Of a stretch of 64,000 nt of DNA, positions 16,715-25,963 are shown in pieces. Within the stretch, counting starts at the first letter, position 1; each line of letters opens with the position of its first letter. A model generated the notes under the pieces. It ran no database searches. It saw only the letters and a program-made list of their open reading frames with translations, and was not told the origin of the DNA. The translations under genes were made by a program, and so were the position numbers. This stretch comes from Pseudomonas moorei (GTDB taxonomy: Bacteria; Pseudomonadota; Gammaproteobacteria; Pseudomonadales; Pseudomonadaceae). The stretch lies in the NCBI RefSeq assembly GCF_008801475.1, contig NZ_VZPP01000011.1, positions 219,486 through 283,485 of the forward strand, read 5' to 3'.

Positions 16715-17598
16715 TTGCAGCGTATTCAGCGACCAGCCAGGCTCGAGTCAATGCGGCTCTGGAAACCCTGTTCACCGCACCCGGCCCTGAGCTGGCGCGC
16801 CTGTACGAAGCCATGCGCTACAGCGTGATGAACGGCGGCAAGCGCGTGCGCCCGCTGCTGGCCTACGCCGCGTGCGAAGCCCTGGGCGGCAAGGCCGAGC
16901 AAGCCAACGGCGCGGCCTGCGCGGTGGAGCTGATCCACGCCTACTCGCTGGTGCACGACGATTTGCCGGCCATGGACGACGACGACCTGCGTCGCGGCCA
17001 GCCCACCACGCACAAAAAATTCGATGAAGCGTGCGCGATCCTCGCTGGCGACGGTTTGCAGAGCCTGGCCTTCAGCGCCCTGCTCGACCCGCGCCTGAGC
17101 AACGCCGACGCAGAGATTCGCCTGCAGATGGTCAGCGCCCTGGCATTGGCCGCAGGCCCGGCGGGCATGGTCGGCGGTCAGGCCATCGATTTGGGTTCGG
17201 TCGGTCTGAAGCTCGATCAAAAAGCCCTTGAATACATGCACCGACACAAGACCGGTGCGCTGATCGAAGTCAGCGTCAAGCTCGGCGCACTGGCCAGTGG
17301 TCACGCGCAGAAGGACGAACTGAAGTCCCTGCAGACTTATGCACAGGCCATTGGTCTGGCATTCCAGGTCCAGGACGACATTCTCGACGTTGAAAGCGAT
17401 ACCGAAACCCTCGGCAAACGCCAGGGCGCCGACATTGCCCGCGACAAGCCGACCTACCCGGCCCTGCTCGGCCTCGAAGCCGCCAAGGCCTACGCCCTGG
17501 AATTGCGCGATCAGGCACTGCACGCGCTGCGACCGTTTGACGCGGCGGCAGAGCCTCTGCGCGATCTGGCCCGCTATATCGTCGAGCGCCGCAGCTGA
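16711..17598 (+). CDS. ispA: Farnesyl diphosphate synthase
   Basis: A 295-residue class I prenyltransferase. It condenses dimethylallyl diphosphate with two isopentenyl diphosphates to make farnesyl diphosphate for ubiquinone, undecaprenyl phosphate and heme O synthesis. The first aspartate-rich motif DDLPAMD is at 83-89 and the second DDILD at 222-226, with the substrate-binding GGKRVRPLL at 42-50. Translationally coupled to xseB; dxs follows 91 bp later, so the isoprenoid genes are clustered. Confidence 0.96.
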   Translation: MIAAYSATSQARVNAALETLFTAPGPELARLYEAMRYSVMNGGKRVRPLLAYAACEALGGKAEQANGAACAVELIHAYSLVHDDLPAMDDDDLRRGQPTTHKKFDEACAILAGDGLQSLAFSALLDPRLSNADAEIRLQMVSALALAAGPAGMVGGQAIDLGSVGLKLDQKALEYMHRHKTGALIEVSVKLGALASGHAQKDELKSLQTYAQAIGLAFQVQDDILDVESDTETLGKRQGADIARDKPTYPALLGLEAAKAYALELRDQALHALRPFDAAAEPLRDLARYIVERRS

Positions 17599-17689
17599 CG
17601 GCCAATCGGTCAAAAAAGACCAACGCGTGGGCAGGGACCGATGCATCAGGTAAACTGCCGCATCTTTTATACCTATAACGATTCGCCTG

Positions 17690-19588
17690 ATGCCCACGAC
17701 GTTTCATGAGATTCCCCGCAAGCGCCCAACCACGCCCCTGCTCGACCGCGCGAACACGCCGGACGGCCTGCGCCGGTTAGGCGAAGCCGAGCTGGAAACC
17801 CTGGCCGATGAGTTGCGCCTGGAATTGCTCTACACGGTCGGTCAGACCGGTGGGCATTTCGGTGCCGGCCTGGGCGTGATCGAGCTGACCATCGCGTTGC
17901 ATTACGTCTTCGACACCCCGGACGACCGGCTGGTGTGGGACGTGGGTCATCAGGCTTATCCGCACAAGATCCTAACCGGTCGTCGCGAGCGCATGGGCAC
18001 CCTGCGCCAGAAGGACGGCATCGCCGCCTTCCCGCGCCGCTCCGAGAGCGAATACGACACTTTCGGCGTCGGTCACTCCAGTACCTCGATCAGCGCAGCG
18101 CTGGGCATGGCAATTGCCTCGCGCCTGCAAAACAATGATCGCAAGGCCATCGCGGTGATCGGCGACGGCGCCTTGACCGCCGGCATGGCGTTCGAAGCGC
18201 TGAACCACGCGCCGGAAGTCAACGCCGACATGCTGGTGATCCTCAACGACAACGACATGTCGATCTCGCACAACGTCGGCGGCTTGTCCAACTATCTGGC
18301 GAAGATCCTGTCCAGCCGCACCTACGCCAGCATGCGCGAAGGCAGCAAGAAAGTGCTGTCGCGCCTGCCCGGCGCCTGGGAAATCGCCCGTCGCACCGAA
18401 GAATACGCAAAAGGCATGCTGGTGCCCGGTACCCTGTTCGAAGAACTGGGCTGGAACTACATCGGCCCGATCGATGGCCACGACCTGCCGACCCTGATCG
18501 CCACCCTGCGCAACATGCGCGATCTGAAAGGCCCGCAGTTCCTGCACGTCGTCACCAAGAAGGGCAAGGGCTTCGCGCCTGCTGAAGTCGATCCGATCGG
18601 CTACCATGCGATCACCAAGCTCGAACCGCTGGACGCCCCTGCCGCTGCGCCGAAAAAGGCCAGCGGACCGAAGTATTCCGGTGTGTTCGGTGAGTGGCTG
18701 TGCGACATGGCTGCGGCCGACCCGCGCCTGGTGGGCATTACCCCGGCGATGAAGGAAGGCTCCGACCTGGTGGCTTTCAGCGAGCGCTTCCCGCTGCGCT
18801 ACTTCGACGTGGCGATTGCCGAGCAACACGCCGTGACCCTTGCCGCCGGCATGGCCTGCGAAGGCGCGAAACCGGTGGTGGCGATCTACTCGACCTTCCT
18901 GCAGCGCGGCTACGACCAACTGATCCATGACGTGGCAGTGCAGAACCTCGACGTATTGTTCGCCATTGACCGCGCAGGTCTGGTGGGCGAAGACGGCCCG
19001 ACGCACGCCGGCAGCTTCGACCTGTCGTTCCTGCGCTGCATTCCCGGCATGCTGGTGATGACCCCGAGCGACGAAAACGAGCTGCGCAAAATGCTCACCA
19101 CCGGTCATCTGTACGAAGGCCCGGCGGCTGTGCGCTACCCGCGCGGCACCGGCCCGAATGCGACCATCGAGAAGAACCTCGAACCGATCGAAATCGGCAA
19201 GGGAGTGGTGCGCCGTCAAGGCAGCAAAGTCGCCCTGCTGGTGTTTGGCGTGCAACTGGCCGAGGCGATGAAAGTGGCCGAGACGCTGGATGCCACCGTG
19301 GTCGACATGCGTTTCGTCAAACCACTGGATGAAGCACTGGTACGTGAAATCGCCGCCAGCCATGAGCTGCTGGTGACCGTCGAAGAGAACGCGATCATGG
19401 GCGGCGCCGGTGGTGCGGTCAGCGAGTTCCTTGCCCGGGAAAACATCCTCAAGTCGATGCTGCATCTAGGCTTGCCGGACACTTACGTCGAACACGCCAA
19501 GCCTGCGCAAATGCTGGCCGAGTGTGGATTGGACGAGGCCGGAATCGAAGCCGCGATCCGCGAACGGCTGCAACTGCTTAACCGCTAA
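17690..19588 (+). CDS. dxs: 1-deoxy-D-xylulose-5-phosphate synthase
   Basis: A 632-residue thiamine-diphosphate enzyme that condenses pyruvate and glyceraldehyde 3-phosphate, the first step of the MEP isoprenoid pathway. The TPP motif runs from GDGALTAGMAFEALNHA to NDNDMSIS (about residues 155-187). The transketolase-type glutamate is in AEQHAVTLAAGMA. The C-terminal domain shows FVKPLDEALV. Normal length. Third gene of the xseB-ispA-dxs group. Confidence 0.97.
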   Translation: MPTTFHEIPRKRPTTPLLDRANTPDGLRRLGEAELETLADELRLELLYTVGQTGGHFGAGLGVIELTIALHYVFDTPDDRLVWDVGHQAYPHKILTGRRERMGTLRQKDGIAAFPRRSESEYDTFGVGHSSTSISAALGMAIASRLQNNDRKAIAVIGDGALTAGMAFEALNHAPEVNADMLVILNDNDMSISHNVGGLSNYLAKILSSRTYASMREGSKKVLSRLPGAWEIARRTEEYAKGMLVPGTLFEELGWNYIGPIDGHDLPTLIATLRNMRDLKGPQFLHVVTKKGKGFAPAEVDPIGYHAITKLEPLDAPAAAPKKASGPKYSGVFGEWLCDMAAADPRLVGITPAMKEGSDLVAFSERFPLRYFDVAIAEQHAVTLAAGMACEGAKPVVAIYSTFLQRGYDQLIHDVAVQNLDVLFAIDRAGLVGEDGPTHAGSFDLSFLRCIPGMLVMTPSDENELRKMLTTGHLYEGPAAVRYPRGTGPNATIEKNLEPIEIGKGVVRRQGSKVALLVFGVQLAEAMKVAETLDATVVDMRFVKPLDEALVREIAASHELLVTVEENAIMGGAGGAVSEFLARENILKSMLHLGLPDTYVEHAKPAQMLAECGLDEAGIEAAIRERLQLLNR

Positions 19589-19600
19589 ACACACTTTCCC

Positions 19601-19688
19601 TGTGGGAGCGGGCTTGCCCGCGAAGAGGCCGGCTTATCCAACATCAATGTTGGCTACCGACGCCTTCGCGGGCAAGCCCGCTCCCACA
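19601..19688. repeat. Inverted REP pair (REPIN)
   Basis: TGTGGGAGCGGGCTTGCCCG and its inverted copy enclose a 40-bp spacer that includes CATCAATGTTGG. It separates dxs from the btuB-like gene and fills most of the gap, so no B12 riboswitch-sized leader remains. Confidence 0.9.
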
Positions 19689-19742
19689 GTGTTTTGTGGG
19701 CTCTCAAAACTGTATTTGCCTCAAAGCACCATCGGACTATCA

Positions 19743-21626
19743 ATGAAGTTTGCCCGCGTCGCCCTGCCCCTGCTTCTGCTACCCGCCGCCAATACCCTCG
19801 CCGAGACTTTCGAACGCGATCAAGCCCTGAAACTGCCCGACGTGCTGATCAGCGCCAACCGCCAGGTCGAAGCGCGCAACGACAGCAGCGCCGCCAATAC
19901 CGTGTTCACCCGCGAAGACATCGACCGCCTGCAACCGGACAGCGTCACAGACCTGCTGCGTCGAGTGCCGGGCGTGCAAGTGGCGCAAACCGGTGGTCGT
20001 GGCAGCTTGCCCGGGGTTTATATCCGCGGCACTCAATCGGCCCAGAGCCTGGTACTGGTGGACGGCCAACGGATCGGCAACTCGACCTCCGGTGACAGCA
20101 ACCTGCAACACATCAACATCGAGCAGGTCGAGCGCGTGGAAGTGCTGCGCGGCTCCCGCTCGGCGATTTACGGCAGCGATGCGATTGGCGGTGTGATCCA
20201 GATCTTTACCCGTCGCGGCGACCAGCAAGGCCTGCAACCGCGCTTGCACATGGGCTTTGGCAGCAACCAGACCTGGGAGCGCAGCCTTGGCCTGTCCGGC
20301 GGCGATGAGCGTACCCGTTTCAACCTGGGCACCAGCCTTGATGAAACCGCCGGGATCAACCGCACCCGCGAGTCGTATCCCAGTGATGGCGATCACGACG
20401 AATACCGCAACAAGTCGCTGAGCCTGAGCCTGAGCCACGCACTCACCGACGACATCGAAGTCGGCGCCAACCTGCTGGATAACCACGGCAAAAACGCGTT
20501 CGACAACCCGTTCGGGCGCTTTGATCCCGTTACCTTCGAGTCGGTGCAGCAGCAGCCCTACAGCGAATTCGACGTGAGCAGCGTCAGCAGCTACATCGAC
20601 GCGCGGGTGAATGACCTCTGGAAAACCCGCGTCGAATTCGGCCACAGCGAAAACCGCGACAAGACCCTCGACAAACTCAGCGATGAACGCAGCGTTTTCA
20701 ACACATACCGCGACTCACTGACCTGGCAGAACGATCTGAAGCTCAACGAGCGCAACAGCCTGATCCTCGGCGGCGACTGGTACGAAGACCGGATCAACAG
20801 CAGCACGGACTTCGACGAAGACAGCCGCTGGAACCGGGCGGCGTTCATCCAGCACCGCTATCAGGCGGACAGTTTCTCCACCGAGCTGGGCCTGCGTCAC
20901 GATGACAATCAGCAGTTTGGCGGCCAGAACAGCTGGAGCGGCACGTTCACCCTGCCGTTGAACCCGGATAACGATGTGCTGCTGAGTTACAGCGAAGGCT
21001 TCCGCGCGCCGACCTTCAACGACCTGTATTACCCGGACTTCAGCAACCCGGACCTGAAGCCTGAAACGTCAAAGAGCTATGAGCTGCAATGGCGCAGCCA
21101 GTTGACCGAGGACAGTCGCCTGGAAGCCTCGCTGTACCGCACCGATTTGCAAGACGCGATCATCTTCGGCAGCAACTCACGCCCGCAGAACGTGGCTTCG
21201 GCACGGATCAACGGCTTCGAAGCGGCGTTGAAACAAGAACTTTTCGGCTGGCAGAGCAATCTCGGCGTGGCAATCATCGATCCCCGCGATCGCGACACCG
21301 GCCATACCCTGGCGCGGCGTGCCCGGCGCACCTTGAGCCTGGATCTGGATCGGCAGTTCGACCGGCTGGGCCTCGGCGCCAGCTGGCAAGCGGTGAGCAG
21401 CAGCTATGACGATCTGAACAATCAACAGCCCTTGGGCGGCTATGCCTTGTTGGGGCTGCGCAGCAGTTGGGAACTCAATCACGAGATCAAGCTGGAGCTA
21501 AAAGTCGATAACCTGCTGGACAAGGACTACACCCGGGTACTGTATAGCCATGAAGGCAGTCAGTATGGGTATCGAGAGGAAGGTCAAACCTGGATGTTCG
21601 GGGTGACGTGGACCCCGGAGATCTGA
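19743..21626 (+). CDS. btuB: BtuB-like TonB-dependent receptor (vitamin B12)
   Basis: A 627-residue outer-membrane receptor with signal peptide MKFARVALPLLLLPAANTLAE. The plug domain carries ANTVFTREDIDRLQPDSV and DLLRRVPGVQVAQTGG, then the barrel, with the family segments YSEGFRAPTFNDLYYPDF and NPDLKPETSKSYELQW. Length and sequence fit BtuB, and a BtuF-like binding protein gene sits just downstream on the other strand, which supports cobalamin uptake. The ATG at 19743 was chosen because it begins the signal peptide; the frame is open further upstream through the REPIN. A cobalamin riboswitch, common before btuB, was not seen. Confidence 0.88.
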   Translation: MKFARVALPLLLLPAANTLAETFERDQALKLPDVLISANRQVEARNDSSAANTVFTREDIDRLQPDSVTDLLRRVPGVQVAQTGGRGSLPGVYIRGTQSAQSLVLVDGQRIGNSTSGDSNLQHINIEQVERVEVLRGSRSAIYGSDAIGGVIQIFTRRGDQQGLQPRLHMGFGSNQTWERSLGLSGGDERTRFNLGTSLDETAGINRTRESYPSDGDHDEYRNKSLSLSLSHALTDDIEVGANLLDNHGKNAFDNPFGRFDPVTFESVQQQPYSEFDVSSVSSYIDARVNDLWKTRVEFGHSENRDKTLDKLSDERSVFNTYRDSLTWQNDLKLNERNSLILGGDWYEDRINSSTDFDEDSRWNRAAFIQHRYQADSFSTELGLRHDDNQQFGGQNSWSGTFTLPLNPDNDVLLSYSEGFRAPTFNDLYYPDFSNPDLKPETSKSYELQWRSQLTEDSRLEASLYRTDLQDAIIFGSNSRPQNVASARINGFEAALKQELFGWQSNLGVAIIDPRDRDTGHTLARRARRTLSLDLDRQFDRLGLGASWQAVSSSYDDLNNQQPLGGYALLGLRSSWELNHEIKLELKVDNLLDKDYTRVLYSHEGSQYGYREEGQTWMFGVTWTPEI

Positions 21627-21712
21627 TCTGAAATGAGCGGTGTTCGGGCTGGCCTCATCGCGAGCAAGCTCGCACACAGGGGATCTGCGTTGTCATTGCT
21701 GACGCCTCGGCC

Positions 21713-22513
21713 TCAACGATCAGGTGCGATCAACTGGCAAAGCTTGGCGGTCGCTTCGATCATTTGCCCGCTGGGTCGCTCCAGGCCTTTATCCGTCACC
21801 AACAGCAACTGCCCCTTCGCCACCGCCTCCACCTGCGGCCATGCCTTCCACGCATCAAGTTGCGCCTGATCGCCGGCCAGGATCACCTGCGGATTGCGCT
21901 GCAGCACCGCCTCCACACTGATCTGCGGCGCGGCCAGCGTCTGGTCGCCGAAGACATTCCGCGCCCCACAGACTTCGAGCGCATCACTGATGATCTGCCC
22001 ACCCCCAATGGTGTACAGCGGCCGATCCCAGACCTGATAAAACACCCCTAATGGTTGATCACGGCGATAACGTTGACGCAATTCCGTCAGCCGTTGCCTT
22101 AACCCCGTCGCCCGTGAGACACCGCGCTCCGGACGGCCGAGTTGCGTGGCAATCGCCTCGATTTGCGCGGCGAGTTGGTCCAGGTCATGTGGCTCGGCGA
22201 CGTAGGTCGGGATGTTCAGGTGCTTTAGTTGTTCACGCTGGGCCGGGCCGACGCTGTCGGGCCACAGCAGCAGCAAGTCGGGCTTCAGGCTGAGCAGCCG
22301 CTCCATGTCCAACTGGCCGTAGCGGCCAACGGACGGCAGGTCTTTGAGTTCGGCAGGACGCTCACCGGCATCCAGCACCCCCACCAGCAGGTCGGCTGAA
22401 CCCAGTTCGACAACGATTTCAGAGAGCGATGGCGCCAGGCTGACCACCCGCTCGACCGCTGCTGCCGAGGCGCTGACGGCCAGCAGCAGAACCGCCAGCC
22501 AGGCAGCACGCAT
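21713..22513 (-). CDS. btuF: BtuF-like periplasmic cobalamin-binding protein
   Basis: A 266-residue periplasmic protein: signal peptide MRAAWLAVLLLAVSASAAAV, then the helical-backbone binding fold with VERVVSLAPSLSEIVVELG, LLVGVLDAG, SVGRYGQLDMERLLSLKPDL and VGVFYQVWDRPLYTIGGGQ-type motifs of BtuF/FhuD proteins. It would deliver B12 to the BtuCD importer; no btuCD genes adjoin. The start at 22513 overlaps the stop of the upstream membrane protein gene (ATGA). The frame is open to 22684, but that reach overlaps the upstream gene. Confidence 0.85.
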   Translation of the reverse strand: MRAAWLAVLLLAVSASAAAVERVVSLAPSLSEIVVELGSADLLVGVLDAGERPAELKDLPSVGRYGQLDMERLLSLKPDLLLLWPDSVGPAQREQLKHLNIPTYVAEPHDLDQLAAQIEAIATQLGRPERGVSRATGLRQRLTELRQRYRRDQPLGVFYQVWDRPLYTIGGGQIISDALEVCGARNVFGDQTLAAPQISVEAVLQRNPQVILAGDQAQLDAWKAWPQVEAVAKGQLLLVTDKGLERPSGQMIEATAKLCQLIAPDR

Positions 22514-22932
22514 CAGCCGAGTTGACGCGGAATGCGGTAGAGGTAGAACAGCACCGTGGTCGACAGTGCCAGCAGCACCAGCGGCACGGCTTCGAGGCCG
22601 ACGAACACGGCCAGGGCACCGATCCACGCCGGCAGGCCGGCAGCGAGAAATGCCGTACGCCGTGTGGCGGCCAGACTGATCCAAGCGGCAGGTTCTTCAG
22701 GGGTATCGAGGGCTTTCTGGGTGGCGATCAATGCGTGTTTGTAACCACCGAAAAACTTCAGGCTGACAAACATCGAAGCCACACCGCCGACGAACAATGG
22801 CATCGCCAGCACCGGCAAGATCGCCTCGCTCTGGCCGAACACGCCGTTGATCACGAACAGCGGCAACAAGGCCAGCGCCAGGTATTGCCACCAGTTGACG
22901 GCCAGTCGCCGCCGCACCTGACCGCGTGTCAC
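22513..22932 (-). CDS. Small conserved membrane protein between ribA and btuF
   Basis: 139 residues with four likely membrane helices (WWQYLALALLPLFVINGVFG, VLAMPLFVGGVASMFVSL, FLAAGLPAWIGALAVFVG, VPLVLLALSTTVLFYLY). No family was recognised. The start is GTG at 22932, overlapping the ribA stop as GTGA, and its own stop overlaps the btuF start, so the three genes are translationally coupled. This position suggests a link to cobalamin or flavin transport, which is inference only. Confidence 0.75.
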   Translation of the reverse strand: MTRGQVRRRLAVNWWQYLALALLPLFVINGVFGQSEAILPVLAMPLFVGGVASMFVSLKFFGGYKHALIATQKALDTPEEPAAWISLAATRRTAFLAAGLPAWIGALAVFVGLEAVPLVLLALSTTVLFYLYRIPRQLG

Positions 22933-23546
22933 GCCCGGTCAACCTCGCCCTGATGCTCATTGCCCATCATGTGGTCAAGTTTGCTGGCCTTGGTCGCCAG
23001 GTAGAGTTTGTTATGGGGATTGTGACCGGTGTGCAACGGTACGCGCTCGGCAACCACGATGCCCATGTCGGTCAAGGCTTTGACCTTGCGTGGGTTGTTG
23101 GTCATCAAACGCAGGGATTTCACGCCCAGGTGCTCCAGCATCGGCAGGCACATGGCGTAGTCGCGCTGGTCAGCGGCAAAGCCCAGGCGCTCGTTGGCTT
23201 CAACGGTATCGGCACCGCCATCCTGCAGCTCATAGGCGCGGATCTTGTTCAGCAGGCCAATGCCACGGCCTTCCTGACGCAAGTACAGCAATACGCCGCG
23301 ACCTTCGCGGGCAATCGCCTGCAACGCGGCCTCGAGTTGCGAGCCGCAGTCACAACGCTGGCTGAACAAGGCATCGCCCGTCAGGCATTCGGAGTGCAAC
23401 CGGCCGAGTACCGGGGCACCGTCGGCAATCTCGCCCAGGCTCAGCACAACGTGCTCACGGCCGGTGGCTTCATCAAGAAAGCCATGCATGGTGAATTGCG
23501 CAAAAGGCGTTGGCAGCTTGCAAGCGGCGACAAAAACGACAGGCAC
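22929..23546 (-). CDS. ribA: GTP cyclohydrolase II
   Basis: A 205-residue enzyme that opens GTP to a diaminopyrimidine, the first committed step of riboflavin synthesis. The zinc and catalytic motif is intact (HSECLTGDALFSQRCDCGSQ, with three cysteines), followed by YLRQEGRGIGL and MTNNPRK. Because the RibBA-type protein at 27029-28120 lacks these cysteines, this gene should supply the cyclohydrolase activity. First gene of a coupled three-gene unit ending with btuF. Confidence 0.96.
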   Translation of the reverse strand: MPVVFVAACKLPTPFAQFTMHGFLDEATGREHVVLSLGEIADGAPVLGRLHSECLTGDALFSQRCDCGSQLEAALQAIAREGRGVLLYLRQEGRGIGLLNKIRAYELQDGGADTVEANERLGFAADQRDYAMCLPMLEHLGVKSLRLMTNNPRKVKALTDMGIVVAERVPLHTGHNPHNKLYLATKASKLDHMMGNEHQGEVDRA

Positions 23547-23693
23547 CTGTGTGCTCCTGATCTAAAAGTCTGAAGATTCGCAGGCCGGCATTGTAACAGC
23601 AGGTTCCGGATGGCGCTTAGGCTGAATTATCGGGGATAACTATCAAAAAGTTTGATATGCCCCCCCTGACGACACCGCCCCTGTGGGAGCCCT

Positions 23694-24431
23694 TCAGTTC
23701 TCATCAAACGGGTAAGGCTGTTTCCAGCGTTCGAAGATGGGCTTGAGCTCGCCGCTTTTCACCAGCTGTTCCATGCGCTGGTCAAACAAGGCCATCAGCG
23801 TGCGGGCCTGCGGGGTTTTGGCGAAGCACAGGTAGAGGGGCAGTTCGGCGATATGGGTGCGTCGCAGCTGCGCCGGATCCTTGGCCCGGTTGAGGACGTA
23901 ATCAACCTCGGTCAGGGCGTCGATGTAAAAGTCGGTACGCTTGTGGGTCAGCATCGACACGATGCCGGTACGCCGCTGCACTTCAGCAAAGTGCTGCACA
24001 TTGGGCAGGTAATGCTGGTAATCGTAGCCACGCACCCAAGCCAACCGATAATTGCCCAGGGTTTCCGGGGTTGGCACCGGGCTGCTGGTCAGCCCCAAGG
24101 CGTAGATGTGGTCGGTATCGAAGTTCCAGCGGGGATAAAGCAGCTCGCTGGATTCGTCGCGATAGGAACCGACACAGGCGTCGACCTCGCCGCGCTCGGC
24201 CAGGCCTACCGAGCGCAGGTAGGGTTCAGTGCGAATGTCGAGCTTGACGCCCGCCGGTTCGAAGACTTGTCGCAGCACGTCCCAGCCCAGTCCATGGCCG
24301 TCGGCGGCGGTGTAATCCTCCCAGTCTTCGCTGGCCAGGTGAATGACCGCCGGTGGCGTCCCGGTCTCCTGTGCCTGCGCGAGGGAGCAAAACACGGCAA
24401 GCACCATCCCTATCAACCCGCGTAGAGCCAT
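23694..24431 (-). CDS. Periplasmic solute-binding protein, SBP_bac_3 type
   Basis: 245 residues: a signal peptide (MALRGLIGMVLAVFCSLAQAQ) and a family 3 solute-binding domain (WDVLRQVFEPAGVKLDIRTEPYLR, then GEVDACVGSYRDES, then a C-terminal LMALFDQRMEQLVKSGELKPIFERW). Stand-alone proteins of this kind in Pseudomonas are often amino-acid sensors or orphan transporter components; no permease gene is adjacent. The ATG at 24431 begins the signal peptide; the frame is open to 24563 but would overlap pgpA. Confidence 0.82.
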   Translation of the reverse strand: MALRGLIGMVLAVFCSLAQAQETGTPPAVIHLASEDWEDYTAADGHGLGWDVLRQVFEPAGVKLDIRTEPYLRSVGLAERGEVDACVGSYRDESSELLYPRWNFDTDHIYALGLTSSPVPTPETLGNYRLAWVRGYDYQHYLPNVQHFAEVQRRTGIVSMLTHKRTDFYIDALTEVDYVLNRAKDPAQLRRTHIAELPLYLCFAKTPQARTLMALFDQRMEQLVKSGELKPIFERWKQPYPFDEN

Positions 24432-24474
24432 CCTTAGTTCTCCCACTTGGCGCCTCATGACCTCTGCGGTCAGG

Positions 24475-24978
24475 TCAGGCGAAAATCCATACCAGTCCCT
24501 GCATCGCCAGCCATGCAAACACACCCGCCAAAACATCATCGAGCATGATCCCGACGCCACCATGCACGTGCCGGTCGATCCAGCGAATCGGCCACGGCTT
24601 GAGAATATCGAAGAAACGGAACATCAGGAAACCCGCCAGCAACCACTGCCAGCCTTCCGGCACCAGCCACAGGGTGATCCACATCCCGACCATTTCGTCC
24701 CAGACGATGCCTTCATGGTCGTGCACCCGCAAATCGTTCGCGACTTTGCCGCACAGCCAGAAGCCGAACAGCATGGTGATGCCCAGCATCAGCCAGTATC
24801 CCCAGTCCGGCAGCATCTGCCACAACGGAATAAAGGGCAGCGCCACCAATGAACCCCAGGTGCCTGGGGCCTTTGGCAAGGTGCCCGAGCCGAAGCCGAA
24901 CGCCAGGAAATGCCACGGGTTGCGCCAGACCGACGGCGGTACGAACTCCCCCGGGACCTGTTTGGGATGATCTGTCAC
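24475..24978 (-). CDS. pgpA: Phosphatidylglycerophosphatase A
   Basis: A 167-residue integral membrane phosphatase that dephosphorylates phosphatidylglycerophosphate to phosphatidylglycerol. Family motifs include FGSGTLPKAPGTWGSLVALP, WDEMVGMWI, FRFFDILKPWPI and GGVGIMLDDVLAGV. Its start overlaps the thiL stop by 4 bp. nusB-thiL-pgpA is a standard gamma-proteobacterial order. Confidence 0.95.
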   Translation of the reverse strand: MTDHPKQVPGEFVPPSVWRNPWHFLAFGFGSGTLPKAPGTWGSLVALPFIPLWQMLPDWGYWLMLGITMLFGFWLCGKVANDLRVHDHEGIVWDEMVGMWITLWLVPEGWQWLLAGFLMFRFFDILKPWPIRWIDRHVHGGVGIMLDDVLAGVFAWLAMQGLVWIFA

Positions 24979-25940
24979 GGTGACTCCCGAAAATGTTGAT
25001 AACCCCGGGTTTGCGGGGTGATGTCTTGCCCATCGCTATCGAGCAGCGTCACGCCCTGCCCCGCCACAATCCGCCCGACTACATGAATCGGCCAGCCCTC
25101 GGCCAGCAATGGCGGTAACTCGACGGACGGTAGCGTGAAAGCCAATACGTAATCATCGCCACCGCTGAGCGCCGCGTTCTGCGCCCCTGCCTTCCCGAGG
25201 AAAGCGACCAGCGCACTGGACAACGGCAAGCGATCGCACTCGACTTGAACGGCGACCTTCGATGCCAGGGCAATGTGCCCACAATCAGCGAGCAAGCCAT
25301 CGGAGATGTCCAGCGCCGCCGTTGCCTTGCCACGCAGTGCCTGACCCAGCGCCAACTGCGGTTGCGGCGACCAGTAGTGCGCCAACAGCGGATCGGCGAT
25401 GGCAGGTTCGGCGGTGCGCTCACCGAGCACCAGCGGCAAGGCGCCAGCGCCATTGCCCAGTTCACCGCCGACGCACAACAAGTCGCCCGGTTGTGCGCCG
25501 CTGCGGGTCAGGGCCAGGCCGTTGGGCACGCGCCCGAACACGGTCATGGTCATGCTCAGCGGCCCGCGGGTGGTGTCACCGCCGACGAGCGCCACGCGGC
25601 AGCTTTGCGCCATCAGGCTCAAACCACGGGCATAGGCCTGCAACCAATCGGTAGTCACCGTCGGCAAGGTCAGGGCAAGGGTAAAGGCGATGGGGGTGGC
25701 GCCCATGGCGGCCAGGTCACTGACAGCCACGGCCAGCGAGCGCTGGCCGAGCAGAAAGGGATCGCAAGGGTCGGCGAAGTGCACACCGGCCACCAGCGTA
25801 TCGGTAGAAATCGCCAGCTGTTCCCCTGTGGGAATAGCCAGCAAGGCGCAATCATCACCGATCCCGAGGGCAACGCCTTCGCCGCCCTGCGCACAAGGCG
25901 CGGCGGCGAAGAAATTGCGGATCAGCTCAAACTCACCCAT
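24975..25940 (-). CDS. thiL: Thiamine-monophosphate kinase
   Basis: A 321-residue ATP-dependent kinase making thiamine diphosphate from thiamine monophosphate. Visible motifs are GIGDDCALL near the N-terminus, STDTLVAGVHF, AVSDLAAMGATP, VGGDTTRGPLSMT, ALDISDGLLAD and SGGDDYVLAFT. Flanked by nusB (24 bp upstream) and pgpA (overlapping). Confidence 0.96.
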   Translation of the reverse strand: MGEFELIRNFFAAAPCAQGGEGVALGIGDDCALLAIPTGEQLAISTDTLVAGVHFADPCDPFLLGQRSLAVAVSDLAAMGATPIAFTLALTLPTVTTDWLQAYARGLSLMAQSCRVALVGGDTTRGPLSMTMTVFGRVPNGLALTRSGAQPGDLLCVGGELGNGAGALPLVLGERTAEPAIADPLLAHYWSPQPQLALGQALRGKATAALDISDGLLADCGHIALASKVAVQVECDRLPLSSALVAFLGKAGAQNAALSGGDDYVLAFTLPSVELPPLLAEGWPIHVVGRIVAGQGVTLLDSDGQDITPQTRGYQHFRESP

Positions 25941-25963
25941 GGTAATGGCAGTTCAAGCGCAGG

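Noticed and set aside
17972..19465. 497-codon open frame opposite dxs
   Set aside because: Antisense shadow; His/Arg/Gln-rich composition and no homology visible.
19589..19742. Cobalamin riboswitch before btuB
   Set aside because: The gap is almost entirely a REPIN, with no room for the riboswitch core.
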